From assembly GCA_013695405.1 (NCBI GenBank), contig JACDAO010000059.1, forward strand, positions 1 to 11,926: 11,926 bases of DNA, given 5' to 3'. The notes below the pieces were generated by a model, which was not told where the DNA came from, made no database searches, and saw only the letters and a list, made by a program, of their open reading frames with translations. This stretch comes from Acidobacteriota bacterium (GTDB lineage Bacteria > Acidobacteriota > Vicinamibacteria > Vicinamibacterales > Vicinamibacteraceae). Shown here piece by piece: positions 1 through 7,085 of the stretch; position 1 is the first letter of the stretch, and each line of letters starts with the position of its first letter. Made by a program: the position numbers and the translations under genes.

Positions 1-84
1 CGCCAGCGCCGGAGCGCGCTGCTGCGGCGCCGGCGCCGCGTCGTACACGAAGCGTCCGGTGGGATACTGCAGGTCGATCGGCAT
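1..84 (-). CDS. YfiT/DinB-like protein, N-terminal fragment (cut by window edge)
   Basis: Only the first 28 codons lie in the window, starting at the ATG at 84-82 and read leftward. The peptide begins MPIDLQYPTGRFVYD and continues with an Ala/Pro/Gln-rich stretch. The LxYPxGxF opening followed by a polar segment matches the start of Bacillus YfiT-type proteins of the DinB four-helix superfamily, annotated as putative metal-dependent hydrolases or bacillithiol-transferase-like. The metal-binding histidines of that family lie further in and cannot be checked here. The gene follows the aldo/keto reductase by 40 bp on the same strand and could share its transcript. It has no convincing Shine-Dalgarno sequence; a TACACT box sits 8 nt before the ATG. 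The family assignment rests on a short N-terminus and is moderate. Confidence 0.6.
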   Translation of the reverse strand, partial: MPIDLQYPTGRFVYDAAPAPQQRAPALA

Positions 85-92
85 GCGCAAGC

Positions 93-98
93 AGTGTA
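93..98 (-). promoter_or_regulatory. TANNNT (-10-like) box before the YfiT-like gene
   Basis: Read on the minus strand this is TACACT, 8 nt before the ATG at 84. No purine-rich Shine-Dalgarno sequence occupies the interval. A transcript started about 7 nt after the box would begin at or next to the start codon. No good -35 hexamer is visible upstream, so this is a weak call that gains support only from the same arrangement at other genes in the window. Confidence 0.3.
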
Positions 99-124
99 GA
101 TCGCCACTCGCTCGCGCGACCTGC

Positions 125-1113
<989 letters not shown>

Positions 1114-1114
<1 letters not shown>

Positions 1115-2745
1115 CACTGCGGGCTCGTGGCCGTGGCGGGCCGACGCTGACCGGCGGGCGGTCGTGGCGCCGGCAGCGGCTTGCGCGGAAAGCGCTCGTC
1201 GCGGTTGGCCGCCTGATAGACGAACGAGGCGACGATCACCGCGTTCTGCATCAGGTCCTGCGGAATCGCCCGTTCGTAGAGGTCGAGGTTGCTGTGATGG
1301 GTCCTGGCACTGTACTCGAGCGGGTCCTGCACGAACTGGAAGCCGGGCAGGCCGACCGCGTCGAACGAGAGGTGGTCGGTGCCGCCGGTCGGTCGGATCG
1401 TCGCGATGGTCATCCCGGCGTTCTGGAACGGCTTCATCCACTGCTCGAAGATCGGCGCCGCGGCCTCGTTGCCCTGCAGGTAGATGCCGCGGAACGCCCC
1501 GCCGCCGTTGTCCATGTTGAAGTAGACCGACAGCTTCTCGTGCTCCGGCTCGAGCTTCATGTCGGCTGGGTCGGCGAAGTGCGCCTTCACGTAGGCCCGC
1601 GAGCCGAGCAGGCCCTGCTCTTCGCCGGTCCACAACGCCATCCGGATGGTGCGGCGCGGCTGCAGCCCGCTGGCGCGCAGGATCCGCATCGCCTCCATCA
1701 TCACCGCCGAGCTGACCGCGTTGTCGGTAGCGCCGGTGCCGGAATGCCACGAGTCGAAGTGCGCGCCGAGCATGACGATCTCGTCGGCCTTGTCCGTGCC
1801 GGGGATCTCGGCGACGACGTTGTACACGTCGGTGGGCGAGTCCACGAACCGGTTGCGGACGTCGAGCGTCACGCTGACCGGAATCTTCTTGTCGAGGATG
1901 CGTAGCAGCCGGCCGTAATGTTCGGCGGCCAGCACGATTTGCGGGATCGGGGCCTGCCCTTCCCTGGTGCGATCGCCCTCGCCCGTGGTCGGACCCTGGA
2001 CGCGAATCGCGCCGTTGTCGCCGCGGTCGCCGGGCGACATCTCGAGGACGGCGAGCACCCCTTCGGCCTTGTAGAACTGCATCCGCCTGGTGCGAAACGC
2101 GCTCAGCCCTGACGAGGCCCCGAGCAGTTGCTGAGAGCGGCGCACGCGGTCGTCGCCGCCAACCTGTGCGCGTGACAGGTCCTGCAATTCCTTGTCGGTG
2201 TACCGGCGCAGCGGCGACTCGAAGTAAGCCTTGAAGTCGCGGCTCGGCGACTGCATGACCAGCGCGCCCTTCAACGTGCCCTTGTACCTGGCGAAGTCCT
2301 CGTCCTTCTCGATCAGCGCCACGACCGGCGTGCCGGTCACCTCGCCGTTGGTGCCAGGCGTCCACGCCTTGGGATAGCCCTGCAGCACGAACGGCTGCGG
2401 CTGGGTCAGCGTCAGCGAGGTGCGCTCATTGACCCAGCCCCGTCCGAACGGCCCCCACGCTTCAGTCCGGACGTTGGCCAGGCCCCAACTGGTCATCCGC
2501 TGCTGAGCCCACGTGGCAGCCTGGTGCATCAGCGGCGAGTTGGTCAGCCGGGGGCCGTGCACGTCGGTGAGATAGCTCAGCGTCTCCATCACCTTGGAGT
2601 TGCCAATGCCTTCCTGCTTGATGCGGACGATCGCATCCAGGTCGGCGTGATCACGGGTCTGGGCGCCGACCGGCCCCGCAATCGCAACCGCCAACAGGGC
2701 GGTCAGGGCGTGGGTCCGGCAGCCGGGCAGGTCCCAGCAGATCAT
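1114..2745 (-). CDS. secreted M28 family zinc metallopeptidase
   Basis: This 543-residue protein is a predicted exported aminopeptidase or carboxypeptidase-Q-like enzyme of peptidase family M28. An N-terminal signal peptide has a hydrophobic core of about residues 13-25 and ends VGA|QTR near residue 28. The two-zinc site is intact: His329 in GAHFDSW, Asp341 in GATDNAVS, the general-base and ligand pair Glu375-Glu376 in [11 protein letters not shown], Asp412 in NMDNGGG and His458 in GGTDHLSF. The region between the signal peptide and about residue 285 contains a segment ([18 protein letters not shown]) reminiscent of the PA-type insert of large M28 enzymes; this is less certain. The tail is Pro/Arg-rich. 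ATG 2745 was chosen because AGGAG lies about 7 nt upstream and the signal peptide follows directly; the frame is open to 2874, but that extension would bury the signal peptide. Its stop overlaps the start of the aldo/keto reductase gene, so the two are co-transcribed. Confidence 0.92.
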
Positions 2746-2750
2746 CGAGC

Positions 2751-2757
2751 TCTCCTG
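2751..2757 (-). promoter_or_regulatory. Shine-Dalgarno sequence of the M28 peptidase gene
   Basis: On the minus strand this reads CAGGAGA, placing AGGAG about 7 nt before ATG 2745. It is the best Shine-Dalgarno match in the window and decides this start against the longer open frame. Confidence 0.8.
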
Positions 2758-2768
2758 ACGTGAGACGA

Positions 2769-2791
2769 GCCGGCGTCCGAGTGACGCCGGC
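2769..2791 (-). other. GC-rich stem-loop in the M28 gene leader
   Basis: A perfect 9-bp inverted repeat, GCCGGCGTC paired with GACGCCGGC around a 5-nt loop. It lies 11 nt upstream of the Shine-Dalgarno sequence of the M28 peptidase gene, so in the mRNA it would stand just before the ribosome-binding site. No regulatory role is shown by the sequence. Confidence 0.5.
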
Positions 2792-2828
2792 CGCGTGTTG
2801 GTGACGACACCGCGTCGACGAATGTTAC

Positions 2829-2850
2829 CCCGGCGGACAGCTCCGCCGGG
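2829..2850 (-). terminator. possible terminator after the M23 peptidase gene
   Basis: A perfect 9-bp stem (CCCGGCGGA with TCCGCCGGG) closes a 4-nt loop. Read on the minus strand, it lies 75 nt after the M23 peptidase stop and is followed by GGTAACATT. There is no true T-tract, so as an intrinsic terminator it is imperfect; it could instead be a processing or pausing structure in a read-through transcript. Confidence 0.35.
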
Positions 2851-2860
2851 CCCGGAGGTC

Positions 2861-2881
2861 GGACCGCGGGCCATGCGGTCC
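2861..2881 (-). other. GC-rich stem-loop after the M23 peptidase gene
   Basis: Inverted repeat GGACCGC / GCGGTCC with a 7-nt loop, extendable by one pair. It sits between the M23 peptidase stop (2926) and the hairpin at 2829-2850. It may be part of the 3' end structure of the M23 transcript. No T-tract follows. Confidence 0.35.
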
Positions 2882-2925
2882 GGTGTTGCGTGTGGAGGGC
2901 GTCGGGCTGATCGAGCGGCCGGAGA

Positions 2926-4236
2926 CTAGTTGTCGCCGGCGGCGGGTACTGCGGGCTGTGCGGCGGGGACCGCACGCGCCAGGCGACCGACCGGGTGATC
3001 GCCCGAGCCCGCGAAGCGCCACGCGGCGCGCGAGCTGTGCTCGAGGAACGCCGCGCGGTGCACCCCGGGAATCGGCTGTCCTGGCGGCAGCTTGCGATGC
3101 TCGTCGAGCGGGTTGACGTGAGTGCCGCCCTTGAGGAGCTCGTAGTGCAGATGCGGTCCGGTCGACAACCCGGTCGACCCGACCTTGCCAATCAGCTCGC
3201 CCTGGGTCAGCCGCGACCCACCGCGGATCCCTTGCGCAATTGCCGACAGGTGCAGGTAGCGCGTCTCGTAGCCGTTGTCGTGGCGAACGAACACCGCGTT
3301 GCCACCGCCGCCGGTCCAGCCGGCGCGCACCACCGTGCCGCTCGCCACGCTCAGCACCGGGGCGCCCTTCGGCGCGCCGTAGTCGACGCCCCGATGGGCC
3401 CGGGCGGTCTTGAGCACCGGGTGGACGCGCCGGAACGAGAACCCCGAGGTGACTCGCGGCTCGAACTTGAGCGGTGACTTGAGGAAGAAGCGGCGCATCG
3501 ACCGACCGTCACGGTCGTAGTAGTCGGCCTTCTGGCCGGCCAGGGCATACCGGAACGCCTCGAAGGTGTGGCCGCCGGTGGTGAACCGGGCCGCGACGAT
3601 GTCGCCGTAGCCGCCGAAGTGTCCTTCACGAACCACCTTCTCGAACAGGATCTCGAAGGCATCGCCGGGCTGCAGCTCGTTGGCGAAGTCGACCTCGCCC
3701 TCGAACACCCGGGCGAACTCGAGCGCCAGCATGATGTTCTCGCCGGTGGCATTGACCGCGGCGATCAGCGACGGCGCCGCCGCGGAGATCTCGCCGCGAA
3801 TCGACACCAGCGCCTTCTGCTTCTCGTAGGCGAGCACCTGCACGTCGAACTCGGGCTGCTCGGCCGGGCGTTGGGTGGCCGCTTCGACGACCTTCAGGAA
3901 GCGGTCGGCGTCGATTTGATAGGTGAACTCCTGAATGGCGCCGTCGAGGCTGACCTGCAGTCGGTAGGGCTGTTCGGCGCGCAGCCGACGCAGGTCGAAG
4001 CGCTTCCGGGCGCTCTCGACGAAGTGATTGACGATCTCGTCACTGACCTGGTGCGCCTTGAGCAGGCTGGCCAGGGTGGCGTTGCGCGGCACGCGCGCCT
4101 CGATCAGGCGTGCGGCCTGCTCCTGGACCTGCACCGAGGCGACGGCCACGGCTGCCGCCTTCGGGGCTGGAGCGGACGAGCAGCCGGCCACGAGCAGACC
4201 GCCGGACAGGGCGAGGGAGAGGGTTCGCGTCGTCAC
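2926..4236 (-). CDS. M23 family peptidase, predicted lipoprotein (MepM-like)
   Basis: This 436-residue protein is a predicted cell-wall endopeptidase of the LytM/M23 family that would cleave peptide bonds in peptidoglycan. The N-terminus has a hydrophobic segment ending in the lipobox LVAGC, with Cys19 the likely lipidated residue, so it is expected on a membrane facing the periplasm. Residues about 50-125 resemble the OapA/LysM-like and Csd3-type N-terminal region of MepM/YebA proteins; about 130-255 is an intermediate beta-rich domain. The catalytic domain occupies about 256-380: zinc ligands His281 and Asp285 (HRGVD) and His364 (PHLHY), with His329 (YLHLS) and His362 completing the active site. 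A tail of about 55 Ala/Pro/Arg-rich residues follows. The start is a GTG at 4236-4234, which puts the lipobox in a normal position. It lacks a clear Shine-Dalgarno sequence but has TATCCT 9 nt upstream. It is divergent from the DUF1015 gene. Confidence 0.9.
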   Translation of the reverse strand: MTTRTLSLALSGGLLVAGCSSAPAPKAAAVAVASVQVQEQAARLIEARVPRNATLASLLKAHQVSDEIVNHFVESARKRFDLRRLRAEQPYRLQVSLDGAIQEFTYQIDADRFLKVVEAATQRPAEQPEFDVQVLAYEKQKALVSIRGEISAAAPSLIAAVNATGENIMLALEFARVFEGEVDFANELQPGDAFEILFEKVVREGHFGGYGDIVAARFTTGGHTFEAFRYALAGQKADYYDRDGRSMRRFFLKSPLKFEPRVTSGFSFRRVHPVLKTARAHRGVDYGAPKGAPVLSVASGTVVRAGWTGGGGNAVFVRHDNGYETRYLHLSAIAQGIRGGSRLTQGELIGKVGSTGLSTGPHLHYELLKGGTHVNPLDEHRKLPPGQPIPGVHRAAFLEHSSRAAWRFAGSGDHPVGRLARAVPAAQPAVPAAGDN

Positions 4237-4245
4237 GTCGGGCCG

Positions 4246-4273
4246 AGGATAGCACGCACTTCAATCTTTTGAA
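4246..4273 (-). promoter_or_regulatory. candidate promoter of the M23 peptidase gene
   Basis: On the minus strand, TTCAAA (4273-4268) and TATCCT (4251-4246) are separated by 16 nt, a usable -35/-10 pair. Initiation about 7 nt after TATCCT would fall within a few nucleotides of the GTG start at 4236, giving a leaderless or nearly leaderless mRNA. Called by eye from consensus resemblance only. Confidence 0.4.
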
Positions 4274-4388
4274 TCGATTTAGCGTAGATTTTTGTGAGTC
4301 GCTGCTCGTCTGTATTGTTCTAAGTCACTAAAAGTGTGAGTTAGGTCGCTCATTTCAGACTTTTGAGGTCTCACGGCACCCGGCCGCG

Positions 4389-4394
4389 TAGAAT
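4389..4394 (+). promoter_or_regulatory. TANNNT (-10-like) box before the DUF1015 gene
   Basis: TAGAAT ends 6 nt before the GTG start at 4401. The AGGA next to the GTG has no spacing and cannot act as a normal Shine-Dalgarno sequence. A TTGAGG at 4363-4368 could serve as a -35 element, but the 20-nt spacer is long. The arrangement fits a leaderless mRNA. The TAG inside this box also closes the reading frame, so no longer start exists. Confidence 0.4.
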
Positions 4395-4400
4395 TCAGGA

Positions 4401-5615
4401 GTGGCCTCCGTACGTGCATTCCGTGCCCTGCGCCCGCGCGCCGATGTCGCGTTCGACATGGCCGCGGTCCCTTACGATGTCGTCACGACCGCGGAGGCCC
4501 GCGCCCTCGCGCTCGGCCATCCGCACAGCTTCTTGCACGTCTCGCGCGCCGAGATCGACCTGCCCGACGGCACCTCGCCGTACGCCGACGAGGTCTACAC
4601 GCGCGCCTGGGAGACATTCGAGGCGTTCCGGTCCAGCGCCCTGGTGCAGGAGACCGCGCCGCGCCTCTACGTCTATGGGCTGACGGTCGGCGATCACCGG
4701 CAGTTGGGGGTCGCGGCGGCGTTCTCGGTCGACGAGTACCGCAACGGCGTCATCGCCAGGCACGAGCGGACCCGCCAGGACAAGGAAGACGACCGCACTC
4801 GCCACATCACCGAGTTGCGGGCCCAGACCGGCCCGGTACTTCTGGCCTACCGCGAGGAACCAGCCCTGTCGGCGGTGGTCGACTCGGTGGTGACCGGCAC
4901 GCCGCTGTACGACTTCGTCGCCGAGGACGGCGTCGGCCACACCGTCTGGGTCGCCACCGACGAGGAGACCGCGGCTCTCGAGACCGCGTTCCGCGACGTG
5001 CCGCGGTTGTACATCGCCGACGGCCACCACCGCGCCGCCAGCGCTGCCCGCGCCTGTGAGACGCTCGGCGCCGCCGCCGACGAGGACGGCGCCTGGTTCC
5101 TCGCCGTCGCCTTCCCGGAGGCCTCGACCCGCATTCTGCCGTACCACCGCGTCGTCAAGGACCTCAACGGCCACACGCCGGAGGCGCTCCTGACCGTGCT
5201 GTCGCAACGCTTCCCGATCGAAGCCGCGACTGGCGACCCGTTGCGCAAGGGACAGTGCGGCGTCTACATCAAGGGACGCTGGTACACCCTGACGCTGGGC
5301 CCCGACCACGCGGCCTCGACCGAGGATCCGATCGCCGGGCTCGACGTCTCGCGCCTGCAGGACCAGGTGTTGGCGCCCCTGCTCGGCATCGACGATCCGC
5401 GCACGGACAGTCGCATCGACTTTGTCGGCGGCAGCCGCGGCACCGCCGCGCTGGCGCGACTGGTCGACACCCGTCAGGCTGCGATTGCCTTCGCGATGCA
5501 TCCCGTCACGGTCGACGAATTGATGACCATCGCCGATGCCGGCGCCATCATGCCGCCCAAGTCGACCTGGTTCGAGCCGAAACTGCGCGACGGGCTGTTG
5601 ATCCACGAGATCTGA
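4401..5615 (+). CDS. DUF1015 family protein, encoded with serA and serC
   Basis: This 404-residue soluble protein belongs to the DUF1015 family. Family landmarks are visible in order: FRALRP (7-12) and the PYDVV box (24-28), SFLHVSRAEI (43-52), RHERTR (120-125), the IADGHHR box (205-211), LPYHRVV (246-252), FVGG (341-344) and the C-terminal MPPKSTWFEPKLRDGLL (384-400). There is no signal peptide or membrane segment. The family has no function I can state as established. The DGHHR box resembles the motif of ParB/sulfiredoxin-fold free serine kinases such as archaeal SerK, and the gene stands directly before serA and serC, so a role in serine or phosphoserine metabolism is a reasonable inference but is not shown. 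GTG 4401 is the only start upstream of the conserved N-terminus, because an in-frame TAG lies four codons before it. A repeat-filled 203-bp spacer separates it from serA. Confidence 0.85.
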   Translation: MASVRAFRALRPRADVAFDMAAVPYDVVTTAEARALALGHPHSFLHVSRAEIDLPDGTSPYADEVYTRAWETFEAFRSSALVQETAPRLYVYGLTVGDHRQLGVAAAFSVDEYRNGVIARHERTRQDKEDDRTRHITELRAQTGPVLLAYREEPALSAVVDSVVTGTPLYDFVAEDGVGHTVWVATDEETAALETAFRDVPRLYIADGHHRAASAARACETLGAAADEDGAWFLAVAFPEASTRILPYHRVVKDLNGHTPEALLTVLSQRFPIEAATGDPLRKGQCGVYIKGRWYTLTLGPDHAASTEDPIAGLDVSRLQDQVLAPLLGIDDPRTDSRIDFVGGSRGTAALARLVDTRQAAIAFAMHPVTVDELMTIADAGAIMPPKSTWFEPKLRDGLLIHEI

Positions 5616-5619
5616 CGAT

Positions 5620-5647
5620 GCCTGACGCCTGTCGCCTGTCGCCTGGT
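5620..5647. repeat. heptanucleotide tandem repeat (4 units)
   Basis: Four consecutive 7-bp units: GCCTGAC, GCCTGTC, GCCTGTC and GCCTGGT. The run begins 4 bp after the DUF1015 stop codon and forms the left edge of the repeat-filled spacer before serA. Confidence 0.75.
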
Positions 5648-5648
5648 G

Positions 5649-5678
5649 CCGTGGGGAGACCGTCCGTGGGGAGACCGT
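5649..5678. repeat. perfect 15-bp tandem duplication
   Basis: CCGTGGGGAGACCGT occurs twice back to back without mismatch (5649-5663 and 5664-5678). It is part of the composite repeat spacer between DUF1015 and serA. Confidence 0.85.
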
Positions 5679-5724
5679 CGGACAAGTCCGACGGCTACGA
5701 CTCCTGACAAGTCCGACGGTCTCC
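5670..5724. repeat. 14-bp inverted repeat with an alternative local hairpin
   Basis: GGAGACCGTCGGAC (5670-5683) is exactly complementary in reverse to GTCCGACGGTCTCC (5711-5724), with 27 nt between the arms. The left arm can instead pair locally as CCGTCGGAC-AA-GTCCGACGG (5675-5694), a very stable GC hairpin. The two pairings are mutually exclusive. Neither is followed by a T-tract, so intrinsic termination is unlikely, though folding could affect read-through from DUF1015 into serA. Confidence 0.6.
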
Positions 5725-5756
5725 GACTCCTGACAAGTCCGACGGCTACGACTCCT
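5681..5756. repeat. three direct tandem copies of a 25-26 bp unit
   Basis: Three head-to-tail copies (5681-5705, 5706-5731, 5732-5756) each begin GACAAGTCCGACGG and end CGACTCCT. The outer copies are identical. The middle one has TCTC in place of the CTA segment and is 1 bp longer. Copies abut without spacers, so this is not a CRISPR array. It looks like an amplified small interspersed element. Confidence 0.85.
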
Positions 5757-5759
5757 GAC

Positions 5760-5795
5760 TCACTCCCGACTCCCGATTCCCGACTCCCGACTCCC
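5760..5795 (-). repeat. heptad tandem repeat fitting a G-quadruplex motif on the minus strand
   Basis: Five 7-bp units of the type CGACTCC run through 5760-5794, the first and third diverged. On the minus strand this gives five GGG tracts (5793-5795, 5786-5788, 5779-5781, 5772-5774, 5765-5767), each separated by exactly four bases (AGTC or AATC). That satisfies the standard G3-loop-G3 pattern for an intramolecular quadruplex. It lies on the serA template strand, ending 23 nt before its ATG. Whether it folds is unknown. Confidence 0.65.
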
Positions 5796-5807
5796 ACTTT
5801 CGCCGAC

Positions 5808-5813
5808 GAGGTG
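5808..5813 (+). promoter_or_regulatory. Shine-Dalgarno sequence of serA
   Basis: GAGGTG lies 5 nt before ATG 5819. This supports the ATG over the in-frame TTG immediately before it at 5816. Confidence 0.7.
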
Positions 5814-5818
5814 CGTTG

Positions 5819-7075
5819 ATGATCGTGCTCGTGGCCGACCCGTTCGAGCAGCGGGGACTTGATGGACTGCGCGACGCCGGATGCGACGTCCGCTACGATC
5901 CGGCACTCGAGGACCAGGCACTCGCCGATGCGCTCGCGACCACCGGCGCCGACGTGCTGGTTGTGCGCTCGACCGCCGTCACCGAGCCGATGCTCGACGC
6001 CGGCCGGTTGTCGCTGGTGGTGCGCGCCGGAGCCGGCTACAACACCATCGACGTCGCCGCGGCCTCGCGCCGCGGTATCTACGTTTCGAATTGCCCCGGG
6101 CGCAACGCCGTTGCGGTCGCGGAACTGACGATCGGGCTGCTGCTCGCGATCGACCGTCGCATTCCGGACAACGTCGCGGACCTGCGGGCAGGGGTCTGGA
6201 ACAAGAAGCGCTACGCCGAGGCGCAGGGCCTGGCCGGACGCACCCTCGGGCTGCTCGGCGTCGGCAACATCGGGCGCGAGGTGGCGGTGCGGGCGGCGGC
6301 GTTCGGTCTGCCACTGGTGCTCTGGAGCCGCAGCCTTGCCGGACTGGATGGCTCCCTGTCGCCGGACCTGCTCGACCGTCTCGGCTTGACCGAGGCGTCG
6401 CGACTGGTGCCGATCTCCGGTGCGCCGACGCCAACGGACGTCGCGCGTCGTTGCCACATCCTCAGCGTCCACCTGGCGCTGACGGCGGAGACTCGTGGTC
6501 TGGTCACGGGTGAGATCTTCGGCGCGCTGCCGCCGGACGCCATCTTTCTCAACACCTCGCGGGCCGAGCTGGTCGACCCGGCCGCGCTCGTCGACGCCGT
6601 CCGCAGCCGCGGCCTGCGCGCCGGCCTCGACGTCTTCGCGGAGGAGCCGGCTGGCGGGAGCGGCACGTTCGCCGATCCGATTGTCCAGGCTGCGGGGGTC
6701 TACGGCACGCATCACATCGGCGCGTCCACCGCACAGGCGCAGGAAGCGATCGCCGCCGAGACCGTCCGCATCGTCAACGCCTTCCGGACCAGCGGCCGGG
6801 TGCCCAACGTGGTCAACGTGGCGCGCCGGTCACCGGCCACGCACATGCTGGTGGTCCGGCACCGCGATCGGCCCGGGGTGCTCGCGCACGTCTTCGATCG
6901 GCTCCGGGCGCGCGGCATCAACGTGCAGGAGACCGAGAACATCGTCTTTGCCGGCGCCGAAGCGGCGGTCGCCCGCATCAACCTGGACGGCCAGCCCGAC
7001 GACGCGTTGCTCGACGAACTCCGCGATGGCAACGCCGACGTGCTCGACCTCGGCGTGGTCACGCTCGGCGCATAA
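5819..7075 (+). CDS. serA: D-3-phosphoglycerate dehydrogenase with ACT domain
   Basis: This 418-residue protein is expected to oxidise 3-phosphoglycerate to 3-phosphohydroxypyruvate, the first step of serine synthesis. The substrate-binding half starts at residue 1. The nucleotide-binding domain carries GVGNIG (147-152). The D-2-hydroxyacid dehydrogenase catalytic residues are Arg248 (NTSRAELVD), Glu276 (DVFAEEP) and His299 (THHIGAST). A C-terminal ACT domain of about 341-418 starts THMLVVRHRDRPGVL and probably binds serine or another effector. Length is close to the short ACT-bearing SerA type. After the second Rossmann strand, where NAD-specific members have an acidic residue, this protein has LWSRS (168-172), the motif seen in NADPH-dependent GhrA, so NADP preference is possible. 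The loop that follows is longer than usual (about 173-207). Only 10 bp separate it from serC. Membership of another 2-hydroxyacid dehydrogenase class is less likely given the ACT domain and serC neighbour. Confidence 0.88.
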   Translation: MIVLVADPFEQRGLDGLRDAGCDVRYDPALEDQALADALATTGADVLVVRSTAVTEPMLDAGRLSLVVRAGAGYNTIDVAAASRRGIYVSNCPGRNAVAVAELTIGLLLAIDRRIPDNVADLRAGVWNKKRYAEAQGLAGRTLGLLGVGNIGREVAVRAAAFGLPLVLWSRSLAGLDGSLSPDLLDRLGLTEASRLVPISGAPTPTDVARRCHILSVHLALTAETRGLVTGEIFGALPPDAIFLNTSRAELVDPAALVDAVRSRGLRAGLDVFAEEPAGGSGTFADPIVQAAGVYGTHHIGASTAQAQEAIAAETVRIVNAFRTSGRVPNVVNVARRSPATHMLVVRHRDRPGVLAHVFDRLRARGINVQETENIVFAGAEAAVARINLDGQPDDALLDELRDGNADVLDLGVVTLGA

Positions 7076-7085
7076 TCACTCGATC

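Larger units (their letters stand above)
4237..4400. promoter_or_regulatory. AT-rich divergent intergenic region
   Basis: This spacer lies between the divergent M23 peptidase and DUF1015 genes. Its part from about 4259 to 4370 is strikingly AT-rich against the GC-rich surroundings. It holds the palindrome ATCGAT, a short hairpin CACT-AAA-AGTG (4326-4336), two copies of GTGAGT starting 42 nt apart (4294 and 4336), and an imperfect dyad with AGAC/GTCT ends at 4357-4371. It must contain the promoters of both genes. No known operator was recognised, and no gene is visible in it. Confidence 0.6.

Noticed and set aside
1115..2365. N-terminal extension of the aldo/keto reductase frame to 746 residues
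   Set aside because: The added part is an out-of-frame reading of the M28 peptidase gene; the family N-terminus starts at MRTRTLG from ATG 1114.
2746..2874. Longer M28 peptidase start at 2874
   Set aside because: It would place 43 residues, read through GC-rich hairpins, before the signal peptide; the good Shine-Dalgarno sequence belongs to ATG 2745.
4395..5606. A 403-codon minus-strand open frame almost exactly opposite the DUF1015 gene
   Set aside because: GC-rich third positions suppress stops on the opposite strand. The translation is low-complexity and Arg/Gly/Val-rich with no family motif, whereas the plus strand has clear DUF1015 motifs.
5681..5756. CRISPR-like array of three 25-bp repeats
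   Set aside because: The copies abut directly with no spacers, and there are no cas genes in the window.
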